From NCBI RefSeq assembly GCF_016907835.1, contig NZ_JAFBCT010000001.1, positions 1,364,001 to 1,428,000 of the forward strand: a stretch of DNA of 64,000 nucleotides. The letters run 5' to 3'. The stretch is from Agromyces cerinus. GTDB lineage: Bacteria > Actinomycetota > Actinomycetes > Actinomycetales > Microbacteriaceae. Under the pieces are notes generated by a model. That model did not search any database and was not told the origin of the DNA. It saw only the letters and a list, made by a program, of their open reading frames with translations. The translations under genes were made by a program, and so were the position numbers. This document shows, in pieces, positions 27,201 through 35,566 of this stretch (the first letter of the stretch is position 1; each line of letters opens with the position of its first letter).

Positions 27201-27684
27201 CGAGCCGGTGATAGCCCGTCTCACGCCGGGCGAGCACGAGCAGGTGCTCGCCCTCGGGGTCGGCGAAGCCGTTCTGCGGCCCCTGCAGCCCGAGCGAGAG
27301 CTCGGCGCCGAAGACCGTCTGCAGCTCGGGGAAGCTCTCGGCGGCTTCGGCGAAGTGCACGATGCCGTAGAAGCCGTCGTGGTCGGTCATGGCGAGCCCG
27401 GTGAGCCCCAGGCGCTGCGCCTCCTCGACGAGCTGCTCGGGCGACGAGGCGCCGTCGAGGAAGCTGAAGTTCGAGTGCGCGTGCAGCTCGGCGTAGGGCA
27501 CGACCGGCCCGGTCGGGGCCGCGAGCCCCTCCGACGGACGGTACGGGTGCCGCTTGCGACTCCACGCGGGCGAGTCGCCGCCGTCGCCGATGGTCTTCGG
27601 CGCGCCAGGCGCACCCGGCCGGCGCTCGTCGGAGAGCTTGCGTTCGAGCTCCGACCACGGAATGCCCGGATTGTTCCACCCCAT
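24250..27684 (-). CDS. dnaE2: Error-prone DNA polymerase DnaE2 (ImuC)
   Basis: Translesion C-family polymerase of the SOS mutasome, 1144 residues. The N-terminal PHP domain starts at ELHAHSNFSFLDGASS; the palm has PDIDVDFDSDRREE (catalytic Asp pair) and GRGSAANSAVCYAL; the thumb/fingers follow, with a C-terminal OB-fold (LNLEDESGTLNVIAGVGV). About 45 residues rich in Ala, Arg, Pro (coded near 25100-24965) are inserted between GLEAADG and FAVRLGLADV compared with what I expect of the family. It follows imuB by 46 bp and is part of the LexA-controlled cassette. Confidence 0.96.
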   Translation of the reverse strand: MGWNNPGIPWSELERKLSDERRPGAPGAPKTIGDGGDSPAWSRKRHPYRPSEGLAAPTGPVVPYAELHAHSNFSFLDGASSPEQLVEEAQRLGLTGLAMTDHDGFYGIVHFAEAAESFPELQTVFGAELSLGLQGPQNGFADPEGEHLLVLARRETGYHRLAGAITDAQLAGGEKGRPVYSLEALAERADGEWVVPTGCRKGAVRRALAEGGAHAAARELDRLTALFGRDNVVVELFDHGHPFDQEANDALAGLAEQAGLPLLATNAVHYATPPEHRLAAALAAVRARRSLDELDGWLPASDQLHLRSGAEMAARFARYPGAVARSVTLADDLAFTLRSARPKLPKQEVPEGHTPMSWLRVLVWQGAEELYPGVPQHVRERLERELDVIELKDFSGYFLIVHDIVAEARRRGILCQGRGSAANSAVCYALRITAVDSIGYRLPFERFLSALRDEEPDIDVDFDSDRREEIIQYVYAKYGRQNAAQVANVISYRPKVAVRDMAKALGYSTGQQDAWSRQVERWGAVVETDDHDIPDAVVELAGQVLTFPRHLGIHSGGMVLTDRPVGEVVPIEHARKEHRTVVQWDKDDCAWMGLVKFDLLGLGMLAALQYTFDLVRESTGEVWELASLPKEEAAVYDMLCRADSIGVFQVESRAQMGTLPRLKPRCFYDLVVEIALIRPGPVQGGAVHPYIRRRTGEETVTYLHPKLEPVLERTLGVPLFQEQLMQMAVAVGNCSAADADLLRRAMGSKRGVEKIERLKAKLYAGMAENGIEPEVADSIYEKIEAFANFGFAESHALSFGLLVYASSWLKLHYPAAFLAALLRAQPMGFYSPQTLTADARRHGVAVLRPDILRSGVHAGLEAADGAVSGRGDGCRAPTGLDACAEPAQPPVGPFERRAPDRSAEHRRDGAFAVRLGLADVSSIGQAVAERLVAEREARGPYRDMADVSRRGGLDAAQLEALAAAGAFDGFGLERREALWMAGEAALDREEYLAGSVVVVQPPLLPMLSPAEQVVYDLWATGISPDDHPIRHVRERLDERGVIRIDLLQQAESGRRIEVGGVVTHRQRPATASGITFLNLEDESGTLNVIAGVGVWNRYRRIAREAPAMIVRGMLERSHEGVTNLIADRFEPLTVSAPHRSRDFR

Positions 27685-27730
27685 CAGTCACCCCCTCGAT
27701 CTGCCTGGCTCGCTGCGGATGTCGCGGGGT

Positions 27731-29332
27731 TCAGTCGTACCTCGCCTCGGCCCACCAGCCCTCGTCGTCGCGCACGAGCAGCCACGCGCACCCGTCGTCG
27801 TCGACGATCTGGAAGCGGTGCACGCGCCGCGCGTGCTCGGCGTCCCACCAGCGCTCGACGACCGGCCAGGGGCCCGCCCAGGCCCGCACGGGTGCCGGTG
27901 CCGCCCCGGCGAGCGCGAAGCGTTCGGGCTTGGCCGAGATCACTCCGCGGGCGTCGATCTCGACGGCCGCGCCCCCGCCGTCGAGCAGCCCGATCGGCAG
28001 CCGCTCGCGGAACACGCTCGCCGGCGCCAGCGCGGGCAGGCTGCCGGGCCACGGTGCAGCCGCGGCCGAGCCCCCACCGGCGCGTTCGGGCGCCCGGTCG
28101 CCCCAGGGCACGAGCACCTGCCGGTCGGCGAGCATGCGACCGCCGCCGATCGCGGCCGTGACGACCGCGTCGTGGCCGAGCATGCTCTGCACGCGCGTGA
28201 GCCCGTGGTGCACGCGCTCATCGGGCCCGCCGCCCCAGAGACCCTCTTCGTGGTTGCCGGTGGAGTCGATGCGCTCGGGCACGACGCGCAGCCGCACGAT
28301 CGGGCGGGTGAGCGCGCTGTCGGCGGTGCCGGCGCCCTGCAGTTGCCAGCGCACGCGGTCGACGACGTCGGCGGGGGTGAACCAGCGGGGGTGCAGCCAG
28401 CTGCGGCTCGAGTGCCCGCCCGCCTCGTCGTCGATCTCGACCCGGATGCCGGTGCACACGAGTCGCTTCGCCCGCATGCGGTCGATGAACTCGTCGGCCC
28501 GCAGCCGGAAGGCGAAGGCGAGCTGGTCGATGCGGTCGAGCGGCGGCTCGAACTCCTGCGCGACCTCGAACTCGGGCGGCGGCGTGCGGGCGAGCACTCT
28601 CGCCTGCTCCCGCCCGGCCGCACGATCGTGAGCGAAGGCACCCGCCGCGCCGAACCGGCGACGCACGTCGGCTTCGGGCAGGGCCGCGAACTCGCCGAGG
28701 GTGCGCACCCCGAGGCGGTTCAGCAGGGTGCCGATGCGAGCGTCCACGACGAGGCGCACCGGCAGCGGTGCGATGAAGGCAGCGGATGCCCCGGGCGCGA
28801 CGATGCCCACGGAGGACTCGCCCGGGCCGCCCACGGCACCACCGGCGCCCGCCGCCCGAGCCGCCTGCTCGGCCGCGAACGGCCCGTCGGCGACCCCCAC
28901 CCGAGCGCCCACCACGTCGAGTGCGGCGACGGTGTCGAGCAGGGCCCGCGCCGCGGCATCCTCACCGCCGTAGTACCTCGCCGGGCCGCGGGCCCGCATG
29001 GCGAGCGTGCCGGGGCGGATGAGCTGCACCCCGGGCACCGTCTCTTCGACCCGCCGCACGACCGGCTCGAAGACGCGCACATCGAGCGAGGCGTCGTAGT
29101 CGAGCAGGGCGAGCTCGGGGGAACGGTACTGCGCCTCGCGGAGCTTCAGCCCCCGCACCACGCCGTCGCGGCGCGCTGCGGCCGAGCAGGCGTAGATCTG
29201 CCCGCCCACGGTGAGGGCGACGGGTGCATCGGGATCGAGTCCCGATTCGCGGCAGGCCGCGAACACGGGCCAGTCGGGGCACCAGAGCACGATCGTGCGG
29301 GTGGGGTCGGCGTGCACGAGGTCGACCGCCAT
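27731..29332 (-). CDS. imuB: ImuB, catalytically inactive Y-family polymerase homologue
   Basis: 533-residue mutasome hub that in mycobacteria binds the beta clamp, ImuA' and DnaE2. The N-terminus has the Y-family start (TIVLWCPDWPVFAACRE) without the metal-binding DxDxF; the SxDE motif of active enzymes is replaced by GVQLIRPGTLAMRA, so no polymerase activity is expected. Helix-hairpin-helix (GVRTLGEFAALPEADVRRRF) and little-finger regions follow. Its ATG overlaps the imuA' stop by one base. Confidence 0.94.
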   Translation of the reverse strand: MAVDLVHADPTRTIVLWCPDWPVFAACRESGLDPDAPVALTVGGQIYACSAAARRDGVVRGLKLREAQYRSPELALLDYDASLDVRVFEPVVRRVEETVPGVQLIRPGTLAMRARGPARYYGGEDAAARALLDTVAALDVVGARVGVADGPFAAEQAARAAGAGGAVGGPGESSVGIVAPGASAAFIAPLPVRLVVDARIGTLLNRLGVRTLGEFAALPEADVRRRFGAAGAFAHDRAAGREQARVLARTPPPEFEVAQEFEPPLDRIDQLAFAFRLRADEFIDRMRAKRLVCTGIRVEIDDEAGGHSSRSWLHPRWFTPADVVDRVRWQLQGAGTADSALTRPIVRLRVVPERIDSTGNHEEGLWGGGPDERVHHGLTRVQSMLGHDAVVTAAIGGGRMLADRQVLVPWGDRAPERAGGGSAAAAPWPGSLPALAPASVFRERLPIGLLDGGGAAVEIDARGVISAKPERFALAGAAPAPVRAWAGPWPVVERWWDAEHARRVHRFQIVDDDGCAWLLVRDDEGWWAEARYD

Positions 29333-30066
29333 CAGACCGCCCGCCGAACGTACTCGTCGAGGCGCACCGGCTCGCCCAACGGCACCGGCTCGCCGGACGG
29401 TGCCGCCTCATCGGCCGCGACCCCGAATTCGAGTGAGCGCCCAGGCAGCCGGAGTCGCGAACGGCCTCGGCGCCCGAATTCTCCGCGCCCGCCCGCCGAG
29501 ACGACGACGTCGCGGTCGCTGAGGTGCCCGTGTCCGAGTTCGAGCCCGTGCCAGTCGCTCGTCTCGACGCCGAGGCTCGCGTCGCTGCCCGGCCACTGGC
29601 CGGCCACGAGCAGCACGGTGCCGCGCTGCCTGAGCCGGGCGGTCAACCGCGACGCCTCGGCGGGGGAGACCCGGCCGACCGGCCGCACGGCGACCACGGG
29701 GATGACGTCGGCGAGCGCCGCGACCACGGCGAGCCACTGCCGCCCCGGGTCGGGCACGAGCGCGAGCCGTTCGAGGTCGATGCCGAACCGCGAGGCCGCC
29801 TCGACGCCGAACTCGGGCATGCCGGCCACCGCGACCCAACGGCCGCTCGCCGAGGGGCCGGCGAGCAGGGCCATGAGCAGGGTCGTCGACCCCTCGACCG
29901 AGACGACCGTGCCCTCGCGAAGGCTGCCGCCGGGCAGCACCTGCTCGAAGGCCGGATGCGTGGGCACCGTCTTCGACTCGAGCCGCGTCGCCTGCATGCC
30001 CCGGATGCGCGCCTGCAGCTCCTCGACGCGCGATGGCGCATCGGCCGGAGCGAGGGGAGCGGTCAT
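29332..30066 (-). CDS. imuA: ImuA', RecA-like mutasome accessory protein
   Basis: 244-residue partner of ImuB and DnaE2 in SOS mutagenesis. It has a RecA-like core with a degenerate P-loop (VVSVEGSTTLLMALLAG), VAVAGMPEFGVEAASRFGID and ERLALVPDPG, and a C-terminal tail ending LDEYVRRAV. I chose ATG 30066, 6 nt from GAGG; ATG 30072 would abut the ribosome site. The frame stays open into the LexA box region, but that part has no family similarity. A perfect LexA box lies 16 bp upstream of the start. Confidence 0.9.
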   Translation of the reverse strand: MTAPLAPADAPSRVEELQARIRGMQATRLESKTVPTHPAFEQVLPGGSLREGTVVSVEGSTTLLMALLAGPSASGRWVAVAGMPEFGVEAASRFGIDLERLALVPDPGRQWLAVVAALADVIPVVAVRPVGRVSPAEASRLTARLRQRGTVLLVAGQWPGSDASLGVETSDWHGLELGHGHLSDRDVVVSAGGRGEFGRRGRSRLRLPGRSLEFGVAADEAAPSGEPVPLGEPVRLDEYVRRAV

Positions 30067-30081
30067 GGTCATCCTCACAGT

Positions 30082-30099
30082 TTCGAACACATGTTCGAA
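30082..30099 (-). promoter_or_regulatory. LexA (SOS) box controlling imuA'-imuB-dnaE2
   Basis: TTCGAACACATGTTCGAA matches the actinobacterial/mycobacterial LexA operator TCGAACNNNNGTTCGA at every conserved base. It is 16 bp upstream of the imuA' ATG, so LexA would cover the promoter and release it after RecA activation. Confidence 0.95.
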
Positions 30100-30107
30100 T
30101 ACGGCAA

Positions 30108-30122
30108 GTCGGCAGTGCCGAC
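30108..30122. promoter_or_regulatory. 15-bp palindrome beside the LexA box
   Basis: GTCGGCA-G-TGCCGAC is a perfect inverted repeat 8 bp upstream (with respect to imuA') of the LexA box. It could be a second operator or a chance palindrome; nothing else in this 100-bp stretch is recognisable. Confidence 0.35.
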
Positions 30123-30226
30123 CGTCCAGAACGTCGGATGACCTCGCGACAGACATCGGATGAGGGTGAAGGAACGCGAAAAAGAACATTCGCGCCGACT
30201 TCGGAAACCAGGCCCGGAAATGCGAA

Positions 30227-30256
30227 AAGGCCGGATCAGTAAACTGATCCGGCCTT
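30227..30256 (-). terminator. Terminator after tRNA-Leu
   Basis: Perfect 14-bp stem (30227-30240 with 30243-30256) and a 2-nt gap, which opens to a workable loop. On the minus strand it is followed by TTTTCGC, giving a short U-run, and lies 13 bp beyond the tRNA 3' end. Confidence 0.9.
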
Positions 30257-30269
30257 CTCGACACAAGCG

Positions 30270-30353
30270 TGCGCGAGGGGGGACTTGAACCCCCACGCCC
30301 GTTAGGGCACTAGCACCTCAAGCTAGCGCGTCTGCCATTTCCGCCACCCGCGC
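30270..30353 (-). tRNA. tRNA-Leu, anticodon GAG
   Basis: 84-nt class II tRNA. Acceptor stem GCGCGGG/CTCGCGC (one G-U), discriminator A, D-arm GGCGGAAATGGCAGACGC, anticodon stem CTAGC/GCTAG with loop TTGAGGT (GAG, reading CTC/CTT), a long variable arm, and T-arm GGGGGTTCAAGTCCCCC. CCA is not encoded. Its terminator follows. Confidence 0.97.
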
Positions 30354-30466
30354 TCGTGTCAGGCCGTTCCGATCACTCGGTGGCCCGAGAGAAGACATTA
30401 GCACGGTTTCAGAGGTGCCTTCGACCACGGTGGCCAACCACGGATGCCCCGGCTACCGTGAAGGGC

Positions 30467-31792
30467 ATGGCCCCGTCTCCCACTGGCACCCCTTCCGATG
30501 CAGAACTCGACGAGACGGCGATCGTCGCGCGCGACCTGATCCGCTTCGACACCTCGAACTACGGCGAGGGCAGGGCCAACGGCGAGCGCGAGGCCGCCGA
30601 GTACGTCGAGGCGCGACTGGCAGCGCTCGGCCTCGCCCCGCAGCTCTTCGAACCCGAGCCGCGACGCACGAGCGTCGTCGCACGCGTGCCCGGCCGCGAT
30701 TCGTCCAAGCCAGCCCTGGTCGTGCACGGCCACCTCGACGTCGTGCCGGCCGACGCCCGCAACTGGAGCGTCGACCCGTTCGCGGGCGAGGTGCGCGACG
30801 GCATGCTGTGGGGCCGCGGCGCCGTCGACATGAAGGACATGGACGCGATGATGCTGACCGCCCTCGGCGACATCATCGGCTCGGGCTCGCAGCCGGCGCG
30901 CGACCTCGTGGTCGCCTTCTTCGCCGACGAGGAGGCCGGGGGAGGCGCGGGCTCCGGATGGCTCGTCGACCACCACCCCGAGCTCTTCGAGGGCGCCACC
31001 GAGGCGATCAGCGAGGTCGGCGGCTACTCGATCACGGTCGGCGGTCGCCGCGCCTACCTGCTGCAGACCGGTGAGAAGTCGCTGCTCTGGGTGCGCCTCG
31101 TCGCGAAGGGCACCGCAGCCCACGGGTCGCGGCTCATCCGCGACAACGCCATCACGAAGCTCGCCGAGGCCATCGCGACCCTCGGCCGCACCGAGTGGCC
31201 CGTGCGGCTCACCGACACCACCCGCGAGCTCCTCGGCGAGATCGCGGGCGTGCTCGGCGTCGACCCCGAGCAGGTCTCGCCCGACGAGCTCGCCCTCGCC
31301 ACGGGTTCGGCATCGGGCTTCATCACCGCGACCCTCCGCACGACGACGAACCCCACGCTCCTCACCGCGGGCTACAAGCACAACGTCATCCCCGACCGCG
31401 CCGAGGCGCTCGTCGACATCCGCACCCTGCCCGGCGAGGAGGAGGCGGTGCTCGCCGAGGTGCGTGCGCTCGTCGGCGACGAGGTCGAGGTCGAGATCGT
31501 GCACCGCGACGTGGGGCTCGAGGCTGCGACATCCGGTGCCCTCGTCGACGCCGTGAAGCACACGCTCGGCGTGCACGATCCCGGCGCCCCCGTCTTCCCG
31601 TACCTGCTCTCGGGCGGCACCGACAACAAGGCGCTCAGCCGGCTCGGCATCGCCGGCTACGGCTTCGCGCCCCTGAAGCTGCCAGAAGGCTTGGACTTCC
31701 CGGCGATGTTCCACGGTGTTGACGAGCGGGTCCCGCTCGACGCATTAGTCTTCGGTAGGCAGGTTCTCCGGGACCTCCTCCTCGACTACTGA
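30467..31792 (+). CDS. M20 family metallopeptidase (dipeptidase-like)
   Basis: 441-residue zinc peptidase or deacylase. Metal ligands: [10 protein letters not shown] (His), RGAVDMKDM (Asp), [10 protein letters not shown] (catalytic and ligand Glu), and the final His in [12 protein letters not shown]; the dimerisation domain lies between (GTAAHGSR). ATG 30467 follows TACCGT by 7 nt. The C-terminal 15 codons, from 31748, begin a 57-bp sequence that is repeated twice more after the stop, and a rare Leu codon TTA (31745-31747) sits at the junction. This suggests that the native 3' end has been replaced. Confidence 0.9.
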   Translation: MAPSPTGTPSDAELDETAIVARDLIRFDTSNYGEGRANGEREAAEYVEARLAALGLAPQLFEPEPRRTSVVARVPGRDSSKPALVVHGHLDVVPADARNWSVDPFAGEVRDGMLWGRGAVDMKDMDAMMLTALGDIIGSGSQPARDLVVAFFADEEAGGGAGSGWLVDHHPELFEGATEAISEVGGYSITVGGRRAYLLQTGEKSLLWVRLVAKGTAAHGSRLIRDNAITKLAEAIATLGRTEWPVRLTDTTRELLGEIAGVLGVDPEQVSPDELALATGSASGFITATLRTTTNPTLLTAGYKHNVIPDRAEALVDIRTLPGEEEAVLAEVRALVGDEVEVEIVHRDVGLEAATSGALVDAVKHTLGVHDPGAPVFPYLLSGGTDNKALSRLGIAGYGFAPLKLPEGLDFPAMFHGVDERVPLDALVFGRQVLRDLLLDY

Positions 31793-31911
31793 TCGAACGC
31801 GTCAGTCTTCGGGAGGCAGGTTCTGCGCGACCTCCTCCTCGACTACTGACCGAACGGGTCGGTCTTCGGCAGGCGGGTACTGCGCGACCTCCTCCTCGAC
31901 TTTTGACCGAA
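31748..31911 (+). repeat. 57-bp tandem triplication of the peptidase 3' end
   Basis: Copies start at 31748, 31805 and 31862 (period 57 = 19 codons). Each reads VFGR[Q/R]VLRDLLLD[Y/F] followed by TGA and a short PN/SN linker in the same frame. Between the translated parts of copies 1 and 2 all three changes are third-position and silent; copies 2 and 3 differ by two silent changes plus Q-to-R and Y-to-F. The copies are therefore old and diverged as if read as protein. They fill the 154-bp gap before uppP. Confidence 0.9.
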
Positions 31912-31946
31912 CTCAGTCCTCCTGCTTCCGCGGGGGCGGAAGGCGG

Positions 31947-32774
31947 ATGCACCACGTGATCGAAGCGCTCATCCTCGGCCTCGTCCAAGGCCTCACCGAG
32001 TTCCTGCCGATCTCCTCGAGCGCCCACCTGCGCATCCTGGGGGAGTTCCTGCCCGGAGCGCAGGACCCGGGAGCCGCGTTCACCGCGATCACGCAGCTCG
32101 GCACCGAGACCGCGGTCGTGGTGTTCTTCTGGCGCGACATCGTGCGCATCATCTCGCACTGGTTCGGATCGTTCACCGGGCGCGTGCCGCGCAACGACCC
32201 CGACGCGCGCATGGGCTGGCTCATCATCATCGGCTCGGTGCCGATCGTCGTGCTCGGCATCCTGTTCCAGGATCAGATCGAGACGAGCCTGCGCTCGCTC
32301 TGGATCGTCGGAACGATGCTCATCGTGTTCGGCCTCATCCTCGGACTCGCCGACTGGGCGGGTGCCAAGCGCCGCAAGCTCGAAGACCTCACGGTGCCGC
32401 ACGGCATCTTCTTCGGCCTCGCCCAGGCGCTCTCCCTCATTCCGGGGGTCTCGCGCTCGGGCGGCACCATCACGATGGGGCTCTTCCTGGGTTACGAGCG
32501 CGCCGCAGCGGCGCGTTACGCCTTCCTGCTCGCGATCCCCGCGGTGTTCGGCAGCGGACTCTTCCAGCTCGTGAAGAGCCTCGACGAGCCCTCGGTCTAT
32601 GGGGCGATCGAGACGGCGGCCGCCACGCTCGTCGCGTTCGTCGTGGGCCTGCTCGTGATCGCGTTCTTCATGAGCTACATCTCGAAGCGCAGCTTCCTGC
32701 CGTTCGTGATCTACCGGGTGCTGCTCGGCACCACGATCCTCGTGCTGCTCGGCACGGGGGCGATCAGCGCCTGA
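31947..32774 (+). CDS. uppP: Undecaprenyl-diphosphatase (BacA/UppP type)
   Basis: Integral membrane enzyme that returns C55-PP to C55-P for peptidoglycan synthesis; overproduction gives bacitracin resistance in other bacteria. The 275-residue protein has the catalytic [14 protein letters not shown] and a second motif [15 protein letters not shown], with about eight hydrophobic segments. The ATG has GGAAGG about 3 nt upstream. The C-terminal codons form half of the hairpin that separates it from the convergent PAC2 gene. Confidence 0.96.
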   Translation: MHHVIEALILGLVQGLTEFLPISSSAHLRILGEFLPGAQDPGAAFTAITQLGTETAVVVFFWRDIVRIISHWFGSFTGRVPRNDPDARMGWLIIIGSVPIVVLGILFQDQIETSLRSLWIVGTMLIVFGLILGLADWAGAKRRKLEDLTVPHGIFFGLAQALSLIPGVSRSGGTITMGLFLGYERAAAARYAFLLAIPAVFGSGLFQLVKSLDEPSVYGAIETAAATLVAFVVGLLVIAFFMSYISKRSFLPFVIYRVLLGTTILVLLGTGAISA

Positions 32775-32799
32775 TCGCCCTGCGCTGATCGATCAGCGC
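32758..32799. terminator. Double palindrome between convergent uppP and PAC2 genes
   Basis: Two hairpins lie end to end: GGGCGATCA (32758-32766) with TGATCGCCC (32772-32780), around GCGCC and spanning the uppP stop; then GCGCTGATCGATCAGCGC (32782-32799), a perfect 18-bp palindrome spanning the PAC2 stop. Together they can stop transcription from both sides within 42 bp. Confidence 0.75.
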
Positions 32800-33707
32800 G
32801 GCCCGTCGCCGCGCCCGTCGGCGCGGCCTCCGGGCTCCTCGCCACGGCGCCGGAGGTAGCGCTCGAACTCCTGTGCGATGGCCTCGCCGCTCGCCTCGGG
32901 GGCGTCGACCGCGTCGCGGGCCTGCTCGAGCTGGGTGATGTAGCCGGCCATCTCGTCGTCTTCGGCGGCCAGCGCGTCGACGCCCGCCTCCCAGGCCTTC
33001 GCGTCGACCTCGAGGCTGCCGCGGGGGATGGAGAGCCCGGTGAGCTCCTCGACCTTGCCGAGGAGGGCCAGCACCGCCTTCGGCGACGGCGCGTTGTGCA
33101 CGTAGTGCGGCACCGACGCCCAGAGCGAGACCGTCGGGATGCCGACGCGCTCGGCCTGGTCGGCGATGACGCTGAGGATGCCCACGGGGCCCTCGTAGGT
33201 CGAGCGTTCGACGTTGAGCGCCGTCCGCACCTCGGGGTTCTCGCTCGAGGCGAAGACCGACAGCGGCCGGGTGTGCGGCGCGTCGGCGAGCATCGCACCC
33301 AGCAGCACGATGCCCTCGATGTCGGCAGCGAGTGCGGTGTCGATGAGTTCGGCCGCGAAGCCCTTCCAGCTGCGGGCGGGCTCGGCGCCGAGCAGCACGT
33401 GCAGGGCCTCGGCGCCGGGGCCGGTGACCTGGTCGTCGTCGTCGTCGGATGCCGGGAGGCCGCCCGGACCCATGATCGCGGCACCCGGCCACTCGAGACG
33501 GCGGGTGCCGTCGTCGCCGAGCACGATCGTGGGGCGAGTGAACTGGTAGTCGAAGTAGAGCTCGGGATCGACCGCCGCGATCTCGACGAGGCCCAGGCGC
33601 TCGACGAGGAGCTTGGCCGCCCCGGTCGCCGCCTCTCCGGCGTCGTTCCATCCTTCGAATGCGACGACGAGCAGCCTTCCGCCCTCGAAACCGGCCGGCT
33701 GATTCAC
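32793..33707 (-). CDS. PAC2 family protein (proteasome-assembly-chaperone-like)
   Basis: 304-residue PAC2/ATP-grasp-like protein, widespread in actinobacteria and of unknown role. Seen: GGRLLVVAFEGWNDAGEAAT at the N-terminus, LYFDYQFTRPTIVLGDDGTR, IVLLGAMLADAPHTRPL and VGIPTVSLWASVPHYV. The GTG at 33707 has AGGA directly upstream. The C-terminus is disordered-looking and charged (RRRGEEPGGRADGRGDGPR). Confidence 0.88.
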   Translation of the reverse strand: MNQPAGFEGGRLLVVAFEGWNDAGEAATGAAKLLVERLGLVEIAAVDPELYFDYQFTRPTIVLGDDGTRRLEWPGAAIMGPGGLPASDDDDDQVTGPGAEALHVLLGAEPARSWKGFAAELIDTALAADIEGIVLLGAMLADAPHTRPLSVFASSENPEVRTALNVERSTYEGPVGILSVIADQAERVGIPTVSLWASVPHYVHNAPSPKAVLALLGKVEELTGLSIPRGSLEVDAKAWEAGVDALAAEDDEMAGYITQLEQARDAVDAPEASGEAIAQEFERYLRRRGEEPGGRADGRGDGPR

Positions 33708-33782
33708 TCCTGGTGCCCCGCTTTCCGCCCCGGATCTCCGGGTTCACCTCCACAATAGGCCGTGCCCGTAGACTTGTCGGTT

Positions 33783-34457
33783 GTGACCACTCGCCTCCCC
33801 GCCGCAGTCCTCTGGGACATGGACGGCACCCTTGTCGACACCGAGCAGTACTGGATGGCCGCAGAGACGGAGCTCATGGAGGCCTTCGGACTCCCATGGA
33901 GTCACGACGATGCGCTCGAGCTCGTGGGCAGCGGCCTCTGGGACGGTGCGGCGTACTTCCAGGCGAGGGGCGTCGACCTCGACGCCGACACCATCGTGAA
34001 CCGCCTCACCGAACGCGTGCGCGAGCAGCTCGAGGAGCACGGCGTGCCGTGGCGGCCCGGGGCCCGCGAGTTGTTGCAGGCGCTGCGCGAGGCATCCGTG
34101 CCCACCGCGCTCGTGACCATGTCGGTCCGTTCGATGGCCGACGACATCGTCGCCGCCATCCCGTTCGAGGCGTTCGACCTGATCGTCTCCGGCGACAGCG
34201 TCGAGAACGCGAAGCCGCACCCCGAGCCCTATCTCACCGCCGCAGCGCAGCTCGGCGTCGACATCGTCGACTGCGTCGCCATCGAGGACTCGCCCACGGG
34301 CCTCGCCTCGGCGCACGCGTCGGGGGCGCTCGCCCTCGCCGTGCCGAACTTCATCCCGCTCGACGGCCTGCCGGCCGCGGCACTGTGGCCGACGCTCGAC
34401 GGCACGACCGTCGACGACCTGGCCGCACTCCTGACGATTCGCGAGGTCACGGCATGA
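33783..34457 (+). CDS. HAD-superfamily hydrolase (beta-PGM/phosphatase-like)
   Basis: 224-residue HAD protein: motif I LWDMDGTLVDTEQYW, motif II TALVTMSVRS, motif III KPHPEPYL, motif IV AIEDSPTGLASA. A helical cap domain sits between motifs I and II, as in sugar-phosphate phosphatases. GTG 33783 follows TAGACT (33769-33774) by 8 nt; a GTG at 33762 lies upstream of that promoter. It overlaps the start of trmI (ATGA), a pairing conserved in many Microbacteriaceae as I recall. Confidence 0.87.
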   Translation: MTTRLPAAVLWDMDGTLVDTEQYWMAAETELMEAFGLPWSHDDALELVGSGLWDGAAYFQARGVDLDADTIVNRLTERVREQLEEHGVPWRPGARELLQALREASVPTALVTMSVRSMADDIVAAIPFEAFDLIVSGDSVENAKPHPEPYLTAAAQLGVDIVDCVAIEDSPTGLASAHASGALALAVPNFIPLDGLPAAALWPTLDGTTVDDLAALLTIREVTA

Positions 34458-35524
34458 TCGAGAGCAGAGGCGAGCAGAGCGGACCGTTCCGCGTCGGCGA
34501 CCGAGTGCAGCTGACGGGGCCCAAGGGGCGCCTGCACACGATCACGCTCCTGCCGGGTCAGCACTTCCACTCGCACAAGGGGCTGCTCGCGCACGACGAC
34601 CTCATCGGCCGGCCCGACGGTTCCGTCGTTGCGAACCAGGCCGGGGTCGAGTACCTGGCCCTTCGACCGCTCCTCACCGACTTCGTCATGTCGATGCCGC
34701 GCGGCGCCGCGATCGTCTACCCGAAGGACGCCGCACAGATCCTCGCACAGGCCGACATATTCCCGGGCGCACGCGTGGTCGAGGCCGGCGTCGGCTCGGG
34801 TGCGCTCTCGCTCTGGCTGCTCCGCGCCATCGGGGCGGCGGGTCACCTGTATTCCTTCGAGCGACGCGACGACTTCGCGAGCGTCGCGCGCGGCAACGTC
34901 GCCACCTTCCACGGCGCCGACCCCGAGAACTGGTCGATCACGCTCGGCGATCTGGCAGAGGTGCTGCCCGAGACGGTCGACGAGGCATCCGTCGACCGAG
35001 TCGTGCTCGACATGCTCGCGCCCTGGGAGTGCCTCGAGTCGGTCTCGGCGGCGCTGAAGCCCGGCGGAGTGCTGCTCTGCTACATCGCCACGGCCACACA
35101 GCTCTCGCGCGTCGCCGAGGCGATCCGCGCCACGGGGGAGTACACCGAGCCGCAGTCGTCCGAGACGATGGTGCGCGGCTGGCACGTGCAGGGTCTCGCC
35201 GTGCGCCCCGACCACCGCATGATCGCGCACACCGGCTTCCTCATCACCGCCCGGCGCCTCGCTCCCGACACGATCCTGCCCGAGCTGAAGCGTCGCCCGT
35301 CGAAGACCGAGTTCAGCGATGAAGACGTCGAGGCCTGGACCCCCGGTGCGCTCGGCGAGCGCAACGTGAGCGACAAGAGCCTGCGCAAGCGCGTCAGGCA
35401 GGCGGATGCCGCGGCCACCCGCTCGCGCGCCGGTGACGGGTCCGATGCCGCCTCAGTGGGCGACCCCGTCGTCTCGGCCGAGCTCGACTCGCCCGGGACG
35501 GAACCCGCCGGTCAGGGCGGGTAG
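34454..35524 (+). CDS. trmI: tRNA (adenine-58-N1)-methyltransferase TrmI
   Basis: Methylates A58 in the T-loop of tRNA. The 356-residue protein has an N-terminal beta domain (GDRVQLTGPKGRLHTITLLP), SAM motif I VVEAGVGSGALSLWLL, motif IV DMLAPWECL, and VRPDHRMIAHTGFLITARR near the end of the catalytic domain. A 70-residue Ser/Asp-rich tail follows. ATG 34454 overlaps the HAD stop. Confidence 0.93.
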   Translation: MIESRGEQSGPFRVGDRVQLTGPKGRLHTITLLPGQHFHSHKGLLAHDDLIGRPDGSVVANQAGVEYLALRPLLTDFVMSMPRGAAIVYPKDAAQILAQADIFPGARVVEAGVGSGALSLWLLRAIGAAGHLYSFERRDDFASVARGNVATFHGADPENWSITLGDLAEVLPETVDEASVDRVVLDMLAPWECLESVSAALKPGGVLLCYIATATQLSRVAEAIRATGEYTEPQSSETMVRGWHVQGLAVRPDHRMIAHTGFLITARRLAPDTILPELKRRPSKTEFSDEDVEAWTPGALGERNVSDKSLRKRVRQADAAATRSRAGDGSDAASVGDPVVSAELDSPGTEPAGQGG

Positions 35525-35566
35525 GCTTTCAACGCCCCTCACCGATCACCCAAGAATCGAGGATCA

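Noticed and set aside
31748..31911. 57-bp repeats as a CRISPR array
   Set aside because: Copies are contiguous, without spacers, and encode the peptidase C-terminus; no cas gene is near.
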